64,000 nucleotides of DNA from CAZSLO01 sp964608025 (GTDB lineage Bacteria > Chloroflexota > Dehalococcoidia > Lucifugimonadales > CAJWER01). Each line of letters opens with the position of its first letter. Positions within the stretch are counted from its first letter, which is position 1. The notes under the pieces were generated by a model that made no database searches, was not told the DNA's origin, and saw only the letters and a list, made by a program, of their open reading frames with translations. The translations under genes and the position numbers were made by a program. The DNA lies in NCBI GenBank assembly GCA_964608025.1, contig CAZSLO010000007.1, positions 1-64,000 on the forward strand. The letters are read 5' to 3'. Of this stretch, positions 18,919 through 27,219 are shown in pieces.

Positions 18919-20589
18919 TCACATACGTTCTGGTGCTGCCATTCCCATCAGGTCAAGACATCGAGCGAAGACCACTCTAACTGCATCGACTAACAGAAGC
19001 CGCGCTTTGGTGATGGGTAATTCCTCTCTGTTCTGGGAAACTACCCTACACTGCTGGTAAAAAGGATGGAACGCCTTGGCCAGATCCAAGGAATAGTGTG
19101 GCAAAGCCTGGGGTTCCAAGCTATCAGCAATCAGCTCGACCACTTCGGGGAACTGCAACATTTTGCGTACGAGTTCAAGCTCAGCCGGATGAGTGAGCAA
19201 AGATACATCCCCATCTTCATACACAATGCCACGCTCGAGCGCCTCTCTAAAAACTCCCGCGATGCGAGCATGAGCATACTGGATATAGTAGACAGGATTT
19301 TCATCAGATTCTCGCTTCGCAAGATCAAGGTCAAATTCCATCTGGGAACCAGGTGCTTTTGATAAGAAAAAGAAACGGCAAGCATCGGGCCCTATCTCCT
19401 CTACCAATTCCCTCAATGTCACAAAATCCCCGGTGCGTTTCGATGCACGTACCGTCTCATCTCCACGCTTCAACGTGACCAGTTGATAAATCAGTAGATC
19501 CAATCTATCTTGATCAACACCTAAAGCGGAGGTCAGGGCCTTCATAAATCTGACATGTCCCTGGTGGTCGGCTCCCAGGACATCTATCACACGATCGAAT
19601 TTACGCTCTAGAAATTTGTTGTAGTGGTAGGCAACATCTGTCGCAAAATAGGTTGGCGCACCTGTGCTTCTAACAAAAACCTTGTCTTCATCATCTCCAT
19701 ATCCTGATGATCGGAACCAAGTCGCGCCATCTCGATCAACAAGGTCATTTTGCTTAAGAAGCATCTGCATTACTGCTTCATACTGTCCACGCTCGTAAAG
19801 ACTACGTTCACTGAACCATACGTCGTATTCTACGTTCAACAACCGCATATCAGTCTCTATGCCAACCACCATACTCCTGAGACCGATTTCACCAATTTCC
19901 CCAGCAGCCTGATCTCTATCCATCGCTACGAAACGATTGCCCTGATCATCATTTATCTTTTGCGCCAAATCGATCATATACTGGCCCTTATAACCACCCT
20001 GAGGAACCTCGGCCTCTTCTCCAAAAAGCTGTAGGTAACGGGCGAGTAAACTATGGTTGAATGCATCAATCTGGCTACCAGCATCGTTCAGGTAATACTC
20101 ACGCTGAACATCGTAACCAGCTGCAGCCAAAACGTTCCCTATGGTACTACCCACAACTGCACCGCGTGCATGGCCAACATGGACAGGTCCAGTTGGATTA
20201 ACACTTACGAATTCGACCTGTACACGAATACCTGAGCCAGTGTCGGAAGTGCCAAAAGTATCTCCGGCCTCACGGATGGCATCAACTTGGGATGCGAGCC
20301 ATCCTGGGTTGATCTCCACGTTGATGAATCCAGGTGGAGCAGTCCATGCACGTAAGACAGGTCCTTTAACTGCCACTCGCGCAACAAGGATCTCCGCAAT
20401 CGACATGGGATTCATCTTCATCTGGCTGGCAAGTCTTAAGGGAAGACCAGTTGCAAAATCACCATGTTCAGGCTTCTGAGGTCTCTCTACGACCACTTCC
20501 ACTTCGGCCACCAAAGGGAGCTCTTTCGAATCCTGTGCCTCTTCGAGAGCTGTCCTAACAATGTGTTCTATCTCATTACTTATAATCAA
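18919..20589 (-). CDS. argS: Arginyl-tRNA synthetase
   Basis: 556 residues, full length class I synthetase. Seen: N-terminal ArgS-specific domain ('VERPQKPEHGDFATGLPL'), HIGH-type motif in 'NPTGPVHVGHARGAV', 'YYLNDAGSQI', 'TYFATDVAYH', KMSK-type motif as 'RASKRTGDFVTL', and a C-terminal anticodon-binding helical domain (DALR) ending 'ARCLDLMGMAAPERM'. Stands alone on the minus strand, convergent with the carbonic anhydrase gene with only 16 bases between them. Confidence 0.96.
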   Translation of the reverse strand: MIISNEIEHIVRTALEEAQDSKELPLVAEVEVVVERPQKPEHGDFATGLPLRLASQMKMNPMSIAEILVARVAVKGPVLRAWTAPPGFINVEINPGWLASQVDAIREAGDTFGTSDTGSGIRVQVEFVSVNPTGPVHVGHARGAVVGSTIGNVLAAAGYDVQREYYLNDAGSQIDAFNHSLLARYLQLFGEEAEVPQGGYKGQYMIDLAQKINDDQGNRFVAMDRDQAAGEIGEIGLRSMVVGIETDMRLLNVEYDVWFSERSLYERGQYEAVMQMLLKQNDLVDRDGATWFRSSGYGDDEDKVFVRSTGAPTYFATDVAYHYNKFLERKFDRVIDVLGADHQGHVRFMKALTSALGVDQDRLDLLIYQLVTLKRGDETVRASKRTGDFVTLRELVEEIGPDACRFFFLSKAPGSQMEFDLDLAKRESDENPVYYIQYAHARIAGVFREALERGIVYEDGDVSLLTHPAELELVRKMLQFPEVVELIADSLEPQALPHYSLDLAKAFHPFYQQCRVVSQNREELPITKARLLLVDAVRVVFARCLDLMGMAAPERM

Positions 20590-20809
20590 CGTGCGTCACA
20601 CGATACCAGATGCCGGCAACAGGGCCAACGAAACCCTCCAAGTCTTAAGAAGTCCAGTTGAAGAATGTAATAAATGTGGATATTAATATCTGAACTCACA
20701 GCAATCCCGGGTTCAAAATCCGCTCAATAAACCCGATGGGAAGGATGATCGAAATACAACTAGTACTACTGCCAATATGACACATCCTCCAAATATCTCG
20801 GAAATAAAA

Positions 20810-21865
20810 TTAGGCTATCACTTCTATTTTTGGACCTTTGGCGGGGGCTTCTACAAGAATCTCACCTACAACTGCGGCACTGTTTACTCCACTAATTCTC
20901 AATGTATCGATCAACTTATCAACCTTGGATGGATCGATGCTGATAAGCAATCCTCCAGAAGTCTGGGCATCACAGAGTAAAAGTTTATCCTGCTTTCCCA
21001 GGAGTGCATCCCACTTAACATGTGGATCAGCCGAAACTAAATTACGATTTGTCCCACCAGGAACAATATCTTTTTCCAAAAGTTCTAAACATCCTTCTAG
21101 AACCGGAACTGCTTGACAAGATATTCTCGCAGAGACTGCACTTGCATTAACCAGTTCCAGTAAATGACCTATTAGTCCAAAGCCAGTTACGTCTACACAT
21201 CCACTAGCACCCACTTCTAGCATAGCGTGCGATGCCTCACGGTTAAGGTTCCTCATATACTCGACAGCATTAATGATGATCTCGGGTCGAATTTCGGATT
21301 GTTTTGCAGCTGTTGTTATTATCCCCGTACCAATGGGCTTCGTAAGAATAAGTTTGTCTCCCGGCCTTGCGCCGGCGTTTGTGACCTCTGATTTTGGTTC
21401 AATCAGACCAGTTACCGCCATACCAAACTTGGGTTCCTCATCTTCAATTGTGTGTCCACCTACAATAATCACACCTGCCTCAGTAGCCTTTGAAGAAGCT
21501 CCTTTCATGATCTCTCCCAAGATTTCTATCGGCAAATCTGATGGGAACGCAACTATGTTCAAACCAAGTATAGGCGTCCCGCCCATAGCGTAAACATCCG
21601 ATACCGCATTAGCCACAGCAATCTCACCATACGTGAACGGATCGTCCACAATAGGTGGGAAGAAATCGACCGTCTGTACGATAGCTAACTCATCAGTTAG
21701 CTTATATACAGCCGCATCGTCACCCGTAGCAAAACCTACCAGGAGATTCGGATCTGATACTTGGGGCAGCTGGCGCAAGACCTGCGCCAGGTCATCTGGA
21801 CTTAATTTACCTGTTCAACCTGCACAACGTGCAAGAGATGTCAGGCGAACCGGTTGATGCACCAT
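20810..21865 (-). CDS. selD: Selenide, water dikinase (selenophosphate synthetase), selenocysteine-containing
   Basis: Makes selenophosphate from selenide and ATP, the Se donor for selenocysteine and 2-selenouridine. The full gene is 351 residues if the in-frame TGA at 21817-21815 (codon 17) is read as selenocysteine: M-V-H-Q-P-V-R-L-T-S-L-A-R-C-A-G-U-T-G-K. In E. coli SelD the catalytic residues are Cys17 and Lys20; here Sec17 and Lys20 occupy the same numbers. 'LSPDDLAQVLRQLP' follows as in other SelD proteins, then 'GDDAAVY', 'VDFFPPIVDDP', 'ANAVSDVYAMGG', 'VGGHTIED', 'TGFGLIGHLLE' and 'AQTSGGLL'. The ATG at 21865 has GGAGG at the right distance, whereas a start after the TGA (TTG, 21778) has none and loses the active site. 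A SECIS-like hairpin follows the TGA. Confidence 0.93.
21770..21790 (-). promoter_or_regulatory. SECIS-like hairpin in selD
   Basis: On the coding strand CTGGCGCA pairs perfectly with TGCGCCAG (8 bp) around the loop GGTCT. The E. coli fdhF SECIS loop, as I recall it, is also A-GGUCU, so the part contacted by SelB is the same. The loop begins 32 bases after the TGA, towards the long end of the accepted range. It would recruit SelB and Sec-tRNA to the UGA. Confidence 0.7.
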
Positions 21866-21893
21866 TGGGTATCCTCCACATTATTTAGGTACG

Positions 21894-21902
21894 AGTATAA
21901 CA
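21894..21902 (-). promoter_or_regulatory. Extended -10 promoter of selD
   Basis: Reading on the minus strand, TGT precedes TATACT, an extended -10 element, 28 bases before the selD ATG. No clear -35. Pattern-based. Confidence 0.4.
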
Positions 21903-21968
21903 AACCCTATCCGGAATCGAGCTCTTAACACCGAGACGATTCTCCTCACATAGCAGTATTATTAAGAC

Positions 21969-22628
21969 ATGAGAATTAAATACAAATTGATAATTGGACT
22001 ACTGGCATTCACGATCCCGACCGTAGTTGCCTGTGTTAAACATACCGAAACTCCAGAGGTTCAAGCTCATATCGAGTATGCAAATGGATCAAAATTACAG
22101 GATCTAGGAAGCCTCCAGAAGGCAGGTAACGCTTATTCCAAGGCAATCTCATTGGATCCTAGTTTCGCGGCTGCATATGTAGGACGTGGATATGTCTATC
22201 TTGCACACCAGAACCTTGCGTCCGCCCTCAGGGATTTCGACAAAGCGATCGATCTAGACCCTAATTTATCAGAGGCATACAACTACCGAGGATTGGTGTC
22301 CATAGGACTGTCTGATCCAGAACAGGCAATGCTTGATTTCACCAAAGCAATTGAGATAAATCCCCGGTTTGCTGATACCTACATTAATCGAGCCAGGCTC
22401 TATTTTCACCAACGTGATCTCTACAGTGCAATCGAAGATATGACCATGGCAATACGGGAAGAACCAGGAAAACCACAATACTACATGGAACGTGCCCAAA
22501 TTCACCTATTCAACCAAGATATATCTGCAGCTACAATAGACCTAGAACAAGTTTTATCACTTACCAAAGATCCTGAAGTGGAACTGGAAGTAAAACGTCA
22601 ACTAACTCGGATTGGGACTCTCAATTGA
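21969..22628 (+). CDS. TPR-repeat lipoprotein
   Basis: 219 residues. An N-terminal hydrophobic segment ends in 'TVVAC' (Cys22), a lipobox, so a membrane-anchored exported protein is likely. The rest is about five tetratricopeptide repeats ('YANGSKLQDLGSLQKAGNAY', 'AAYVGRGYVYLAHQNLASAL', 'EAYNYRGLVSIGLSDPEQAM', 'DTYINRARLYFHQRDLYSAI', 'YYMERAQIHLFNQDISAA'). It resembles the TPR lipoprotein at 17.7-18.2 kb but lacks the Pro-Thr linker. Divergent from selD with 103 bases between the starts. A link to selenium use is not shown. Confidence 0.8.
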   Translation: MRIKYKLIIGLLAFTIPTVVACVKHTETPEVQAHIEYANGSKLQDLGSLQKAGNAYSKAISLDPSFAAAYVGRGYVYLAHQNLASALRDFDKAIDLDPNLSEAYNYRGLVSIGLSDPEQAMLDFTKAIEINPRFADTYINRARLYFHQRDLYSAIEDMTMAIREEPGKPQYYMERAQIHLFNQDISAATIDLEQVLSLTKDPEVELEVKRQLTRIGTLN

Positions 22629-22754
22629 AAGAAACACAATAGTCCTTTACAAAAAATTTGGACCAGCTCCCTAAAACTCCAGTATATTCAGGCTTCGATC
22701 TCACCAACTGGTTCACAACACCAGTTCAAATAACACAATTAAACAGCTCCCTGT

Positions 22755-22784
22755 TTGACGTCTCTTCATATAGCTAGATATAGT
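22755..22784 (+). promoter_or_regulatory. Strong promoter giving a near-leaderless MFS/OsmC transcript
   Basis: TTGACG at 22755-22760 and TATAGT at 22779-22784, spaced by 18 bases. Transcription would start near 22791, only about two bases before the ATG at 22793, which has no ribosome-binding sequence, so the mRNA may be leaderless. Confidence 0.5.
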
Positions 22785-22792
22785 GATCCTTC

Positions 22793-24082
22793 ATGGCTGG
22801 GCTGGACCAGGAACCGAACGAGGTAGTCGCGTTGCAAAAAAAGGACGCCGGCGCTCTGAGCGACACCACATGGCTAATTCTGATGTCGCTCATGCTTTTC
22901 TTACTCCTTTTACCAATATCAAGCTACGTGGCAGCCCTATCCCTGATAAAACAAGAATGGACACTAAGTAACACCGCGGCCGGCGCCATATACTCAGCCT
23001 ACCTGGCAGGGTACGTACTTTCAGCTCTACTTGTAATTCCGCTAACTGACCGAATTGGACCTCGAAATATTCTCCTCGGATCCGCCGTATTATCGATCTT
23101 TACCCACATTATGTTCCCGATTTTTGCCGATGACATATTGATTGCTGTTTTCCTTAGAGCAGCGGCTGGAGTAGGCCTTGTAGGTATCTATATGCCGGGG
23201 CTCCGATTGATCGCAGACCGGTTCAGAGGCAACCGACGTGGTATGGCCATGGGCCTTTATGTAACTGCCCAATACGCAGCAAATAGCTGCTCCCTGGCAC
23301 TTACAGGTCTACTCATGAATACATTTGAATGGAGAGATGCGTATTTATTTGTCGCAATTGGAGCTGTCACCGGAATTCCTTTAGCAATACTTTTGCTCAG
23401 GAACCATGGCCAATCAACCCAAGGCATATCAGGCCGGCTCAACATGTCTGTATTTAGCAATGCTTCGGCCCGTTACCTGATCTTGGGGTACTCCCTCCAC
23501 GCACTACAACTTTTTGCGGCGCGTGTCTGGTTACCAGTTTTTCTGGTCGGAGTTCTTATCGGTAAAGGGATTGATCCCGCAAAGGCGACTGTCGATGGGG
23601 CAACGATTGGTGGACTCGCATTGCTCGCCGGATCTGTCGGGCCTTTCATGGGTGGAGCCATCTCAGACAGATGGGGGCGATCAACATCAGCATCGCTGAT
23701 CTTCGGACTAAGCGGTGGATGTGCATTTATTATTGGCTGGACAACCGGATTACCTCTCGGTCTTATTTTCGGACTCAGTGTCATTTACGGGTGGGCTATT
23801 GCCGCAGACTCTGCCATATATTCAACCGGAATAGTAGAAGTATCTTTACCCTCTACCCTAGGATCCACAATGGCTGTACAAGCATCTATAGGACTTCTTG
23901 GAGGGGTAGTAGGACCTATTATGTTTGGGGGCATCCTAGACATCTCGCCAAATGGTCTCGATTGGCCGATAGCATTCTCATCTCTTGGGTTATTAGCAAT
24001 TGTCGCGATATGTGGAATGCAACGAATCCGCTATCTACCTCAAAATAACCTTTTGAAAGAATACGAAAACAATCCAACATAG
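22793..24082 (+). CDS. Major facilitator superfamily transporter
   Basis: 429 residues with about twelve membrane segments in two halves. The MFS loop motif is visible as 'PLTDRIGPRNILLG' after segment 2 and again as 'AISDRWGRSTSASL' in the second half; 'GIYMPGLRLIADRFRGNRRGMAMGLY' region matches the 4-5 segment motif. The substrate is not identifiable; the overall look is of the nitrate/cyanate/anion or sugar-phosphate-type porters. It is 29 bases upstream of the selenoprotein OsmC gene and likely shares its mRNA, so a substrate linked to peroxides or organic oxidants is a guess only. Confidence 0.82.
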   Translation: MAGLDQEPNEVVALQKKDAGALSDTTWLILMSLMLFLLLLPISSYVAALSLIKQEWTLSNTAAGAIYSAYLAGYVLSALLVIPLTDRIGPRNILLGSAVLSIFTHIMFPIFADDILIAVFLRAAAGVGLVGIYMPGLRLIADRFRGNRRGMAMGLYVTAQYAANSCSLALTGLLMNTFEWRDAYLFVAIGAVTGIPLAILLLRNHGQSTQGISGRLNMSVFSNASARYLILGYSLHALQLFAARVWLPVFLVGVLIGKGIDPAKATVDGATIGGLALLAGSVGPFMGGAISDRWGRSTSASLIFGLSGGCAFIIGWTTGLPLGLIFGLSVIYGWAIAADSAIYSTGIVEVSLPSTLGSTMAVQASIGLLGGVVGPIMFGGILDISPNGLDWPIAFSSLGLLAIVAICGMQRIRYLPQNNLLKEYENNPT

Positions 24083-24111
24083 ACAGGATCAATTATCTAG
24101 AAGGGGAAAAA

Positions 24112-24552
24112 TTGTCAAAAATTACAGTTAAAAGCCTAGGTGACATGCAACAACTAGTCGTGACCACCAACCACACCTTCATAGCAGATGAATCAACAAG
24201 TGAGGATAATGGCCAAGGTCCAGATCCCTATGAACTACTTCTGGCCTCCCTTGGGACTTGAACGGCAATGACAATCCTCCTGTATTCTCGGAGGAATGAA
24301 TGGCCGGTTGAGAGCGTGACTATCGAGTGCAGCTATCGCCGTGTCAAAAATAGTGAACCACCCACTGGTGGATCGAATATCGAACCTATAGAAGAAATAC
24401 ATAGTAAAATTACTCTCAGCGGGGATCTTTCGAACGATCAGAGGGATCGTCTCGCATACATAGCTGGGAAGTGTCCAATCCAGCGCACTCTCGAATCGAA
24501 ACCTCGTATGATTAAAGAGATAAATGTAGTCCAAACAGAGGAAAGCAAATGA
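24112..24552 (+). CDS. OsmC-family peroxidase-like selenoprotein
   Basis: 146 residues if TGA at 24259-24261 (codon 50) is read as selenocysteine. OsmC/Ohr proteins reduce organic hydroperoxides with a peroxidatic Cys in the motif A-S-L-x-x-C-T; here 'PYELLLASLGT' is followed by U then 'TAMTILLYSRR', so Sec sits exactly at that Cys. The second conserved Cys is kept in 'IAGKCPIQRTLE' near residue 125, giving a Sec-Cys pair. TTG start with AAGGGG five bases upstream; the next gene starts inside the stop (ATGA). Both sides of the TGA match the OsmC family in the same frame, which rules out an ordinary stop or frameshift. A SECIS-like hairpin follows at 24272-24298. Confidence 0.92.
24272..24298 (+). 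promoter_or_regulatory. SECIS-like hairpin in the OsmC-type gene
   Basis: TCCTCC (24275-24280) pairs with GGAGGA (24290-24295), with two more pairs below an A-A mismatch. The nine-base loop TGTATTCTC has G at its second place, as bacterial SECIS loops need. The loop starts 19 bases after the TGA, nearly the same as I recall for E. coli fdhF. Confidence 0.7.
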
Positions 24553-25328
24553 ATCAACGTGTTCCAATCCTAGTCTATCACCACGTATATAGGGATGATG
24601 ATCCTGACCTCAACGGGCCCACCGGTAATAAAGCTACTGGCAAGATCTCCGAGTCAGAGTTTCGCAGTCACATTTCTTACCTTGCGGAGGGTGGCTGGCA
24701 AGTGGTATCAACTACAGATGTGGTAGATTGGATCGAATATGATAAGCCATTGCCCAAGAAGGCAGTGGTACTACATTTCGACAACGGTTGGCTCGACACC
24801 TGGTCGATTTCGATGCCTATCCTGCGAGATCTAGGAATGACAGGCACTTGCTACGTTATCAGTGAAGGAACAGAAGCAGCCAGCCATGGACTCCCGGCAG
24901 CGATCCGCACATCCACAGAAGGGGCAGTACAAAAAACCTGTATCACATGGCAACAGACTGAAGAACTTCTCGTGGAAGGTTGGGAAATAGGGGCTCATAC
25001 TGCAACCCATCCTAAACTAGTTGTGGTCCAGGAAAAAAACGGGGACGAAGCAGTATTGGAAGAGATTAATAGGTCAAATAAAGCCTACGAGGCCAACCTG
25101 GGTTTTGTTCCCAAGCATTTTGCATACCCCAGTGGATCTCGTAATTATCGAACAGACTCCCTCCTAAAACCCATATATAAATCACTGAGACTCTGGAACT
25201 TTAGTAATCCACCAAAATGGTCATTTACTAACAAGGCTACTTCACCTCATGCACTTGAATGTCAGAATATCGATAACACTGTCCAGTACAGGGATTTCAC
25301 ACGTATATTCGAAGAGGCAGTTACCTAG
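24549..25328 (+). CDS. Polysaccharide deacetylase (NodB-like) family protein
   Basis: 259 residues with the NodB homology fold. Seen: 'VPILVYHHV' start motif, 'VVLHFDNGWLDTW' (motif 1), 'GWEIGAHTATHPKL' (motif 2 with two metal His) and 'HFAYPSG' (motif 3). The usual motif 1 is T-F-D-D-G; here the second Asp, a metal ligand, is Asn (F-D-N-G), so metal binding or activity may be altered. No signal peptide. Its start overlaps the OsmC-type stop by four bases, so the two are translated together. Substrate may be a sugar N-acetyl group or another amide. Confidence 0.82.
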   Translation: MNQRVPILVYHHVYRDDDPDLNGPTGNKATGKISESEFRSHISYLAEGGWQVVSTTDVVDWIEYDKPLPKKAVVLHFDNGWLDTWSISMPILRDLGMTGTCYVISEGTEAASHGLPAAIRTSTEGAVQKTCITWQQTEELLVEGWEIGAHTATHPKLVVVQEKNGDEAVLEEINRSNKAYEANLGFVPKHFAYPSGSRNYRTDSLLKPIYKSLRLWNFSNPPKWSFTNKATSPHALECQNIDNTVQYRDFTRIFEEAVT

Positions 25329-25420
25329 ACCCATCAGCTATATATATGTAACCGCTGGTTAACCTTACTGTACCCAGAAGGAAGATATAGACCAATCCCA
25401 ACTAACTTAAAATCAAGTTT

Positions 25421-25924
25421 CTAGGTATACTGGCCAAACCCCAGTGCACGCCAGTCCAAAAGTATCTGGTTATCGTTAGGGAACGGGAGTGGGGGCAGAT
25501 CATCAGCATCAAAGAGTGCTACCTCAGACGCATCGTGCCCAGCATTAAGATGTCCTCCAATGACTACTGCATGGTAAACAACAAGTATTACCGGACTACC
25601 TGTCTGAGAATAAACACCTATTAGTCCTTCTGTCCGAACATCGAGGCCAGTCTCCTCCTTGACTTCCCTGATAGCCCCATCTTCCACAGCCTCACCTCGG
25701 TCAACGAATCCGGACGGAAAAGACCAGGACCCCAATGCTGGCTCGACCCCTCGTTTAACCATTACCAGTCTCCGGTCAATAGATACTAGTACCACCGCAG
25801 CGACCTTAGGATCGAGAAAGATTCTTCGACCACATTCACCACAGGATAAGTGCGACATCCCGTCGATCATCGTACTAACGAGTCTACCGCCACAAGACTG
25901 GCAAAAGTTCATTTCATTTGACAT
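25421..25924 (-). CDS. NUDIX hydrolase with N-terminal zinc ribbon (NudC-like)
   Basis: 167 residues. A four-Cys zinc ribbon ('CQSCGG' and 'CGECGR') leads into a NUDIX domain with the box 'GFVDRGEAVEDGAIREVKEE' (G-x5-E-x7-R-E-x2-E-E). The arrangement matches NADH/ADP-ribose pyrophosphatases, which hydrolyse NAD(H), deNADding RNA, or related diphosphates. ATG at 25924 is chosen because the Zn ribbon begins right after it; the frame runs 23 codons further upstream with hydrophobic residues that do not belong to the family. Convergent with the deacetylase gene. Confidence 0.88.
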   Translation of the reverse strand: MSNEMNFCQSCGGRLVSTMIDGMSHLSCGECGRRIFLDPKVAAVVLVSIDRRLVMVKRGVEPALGSWSFPSGFVDRGEAVEDGAIREVKEETGLDVRTEGLIGVYSQTGSPVILVVYHAVVIGGHLNAGHDASEVALFDADDLPPLPFPNDNQILLDWRALGFGQYT

Positions 25925-26062
25925 TCTAAACCGCCATTCCACCAAGCTTAACGGTGAAAGTATAAAAGGTATAGATGCGAAGCATTTGACCACAGTTTAA
26001 TCGCATCTCTATAATCGAGCAGCTTCAAACCCAATATAAGAACAAACATAAGAGGTGACAAA

Positions 26063-26824
26063 TTGGCCGAACTTAGACCTAACAGGGTGAAGCGTAAGCT
26101 GGAAGACGGCGACGTAGCCCTAATTGTACAAGGTGAACTCACTCCAGACATGGTCGAATTACTTGGCCCAATTGGATTCGATGGCATTTGGATAGAAGGA
26201 GAACATGGGCCGGTTGATTTCGCAGATATTCGCGATTTCACCAGGGCCGCAGATCTTTGGGGACTGACTTCCGTAGCTCGTGTCAACCTCAATATCCCCG
26301 GTGTAATCTACCGTACACTCGACCAGGGAGCACAGGCAGTAGTTGTACCTCACATCAATACAGCAGCTGAGGCAAGCGCCGTGCTGGATGCAGCCAAGTT
26401 CGCTCCAATAGGCTCACGAGGATCATATATGAGCCGACAAGGGATTGGGGTCGAAGACTACTATATTAAAGCCAACGACGAAACGATGACAATGATCCTG
26501 ATCGAAGATATCATCGCGGTTAATAATCTTGAAGAGATACTTGCTGTTGACATTGACGTTTTTTATGTTGCACCAGGAGATTTAGCACAAAGCATGGGAT
26601 ATCCTGGCCAACATACCCACCCAGACGTCCAACAGACCGTGGACAAAACCATCGCAAGAATAATAGAAGCAGGGAGAGTTGCGGGTGCTTTAGCTACGGA
26701 TGGCTCTGTTGAAGACTACGTAGACAAGGGGGCCCGCCTCATCTCTACTAGCTACAACCAATGGCTCACATCCGGTGCCGAATCTTACCTCGGCAAAGCC
26801 AAGACTGCGATCAGTAAACGCTGA
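26063..26824 (+). CDS. HpcH/HpaI-type aldolase/citrate lyase family protein
   Basis: 253 residues of the class II pyruvate/2-keto-acid aldolase family (HpcH, GarL, YfaU), which splits 4-hydroxy-2-keto-dioic acids with a divalent metal. Seen: 'FDGIWIEGEHGPVD' (catalytic His loop), 'TSVARVN' with the Arg, 'LDQGAQAVVVPHINTAAEA', metal Glu in 'MILIEDI' and Asp in 'VAPGDLAQSMG'. TTG start with AGAGGTGAC upstream. Stands alone, followed by two hairpins. Likely aromatic or sugar-acid breakdown; substrate unknown. Confidence 0.88.
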   Translation: MAELRPNRVKRKLEDGDVALIVQGELTPDMVELLGPIGFDGIWIEGEHGPVDFADIRDFTRAADLWGLTSVARVNLNIPGVIYRTLDQGAQAVVVPHINTAAEASAVLDAAKFAPIGSRGSYMSRQGIGVEDYYIKANDETMTMILIEDIIAVNNLEEILAVDIDVFYVAPGDLAQSMGYPGQHTHPDVQQTVDKTIARIIEAGRVAGALATDGSVEDYVDKGARLISTSYNQWLTSGAESYLGKAKTAISKR

Positions 26825-27219
26825 TTGTCACAGTTAAACTGATCCAATACATATCTATTATCTACCGGGATAAGCCCTGTATTTCTCCGGGCATCCCATC
26901 ACCAATCGCCTCGTAATACTTAGGCGATGTAAACAGATCGTGGTGTTATATTTTGGAGGTATATCAACATATCTGAAGGCTAAGAAATATTCCCGATACC
27001 ACATACAAAAATGTGATTTCCTTACCTGCCTCAATTTTCACCAAGTCATCTGTTAGCATGACGATGATAATCAAGCCAACCAAGGAGCAGGCAATAACCA
27101 TTTTTTACATCGTTCGATAAGAACTCGCCCACACGGTTCCATTTTTTCGTTCCTGTATTCGACCACTTCTTCTTTCAAAACTATCGATTTAGGAGACTCT
27201 CCCGTTTTACTATTCGATC
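26825..27219. other. 395-base gap with two hairpins
   Basis: No credible gene in either strand. Two stem-loops follow the aldolase gene. The first, 26867-26897, pairs GGGAT with ATCCC and, after a two-base bulge, GCCC with GGGC. The second, 26905-26928, is a perfect 7-bp stem ATCGCCT/AGGCGAT with a ten-base loop. Neither is followed by a T run, so they may be processing sites or weak terminators. The last ~60 bases must carry the promoter and leader of the CCA-adding gene. Confidence 0.45.

Noticed and set aside
20695..20735. tRNA-like piece (GGGTTCAAAATCC) between argS and selD, considered as tRNA-Sec or tRNA-Leu
   Set aside because: Neither an acceptor stem nor a D-arm can be built around it on either strand, and the T-arm would need mismatches.
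20810..21778. Short selD starting at TTG 21778
   Set aside because: It has no ribosome-binding site and loses the catalytic Sec/Cys and Lys; the ATG at 21865 explains everything if TGA is Sec.
24259..24261. TGA in the OsmC-type gene as a pseudogene stop
   Set aside because: The rest of the gene is intact, the position is exactly the catalytic Cys, and selD with the same feature lies close by.
24268..24552. Short OsmC-type protein starting after the TGA
   Set aside because: It would lack the catalytic residue and half of the domain; the upstream frame matches OsmC in the same phase.
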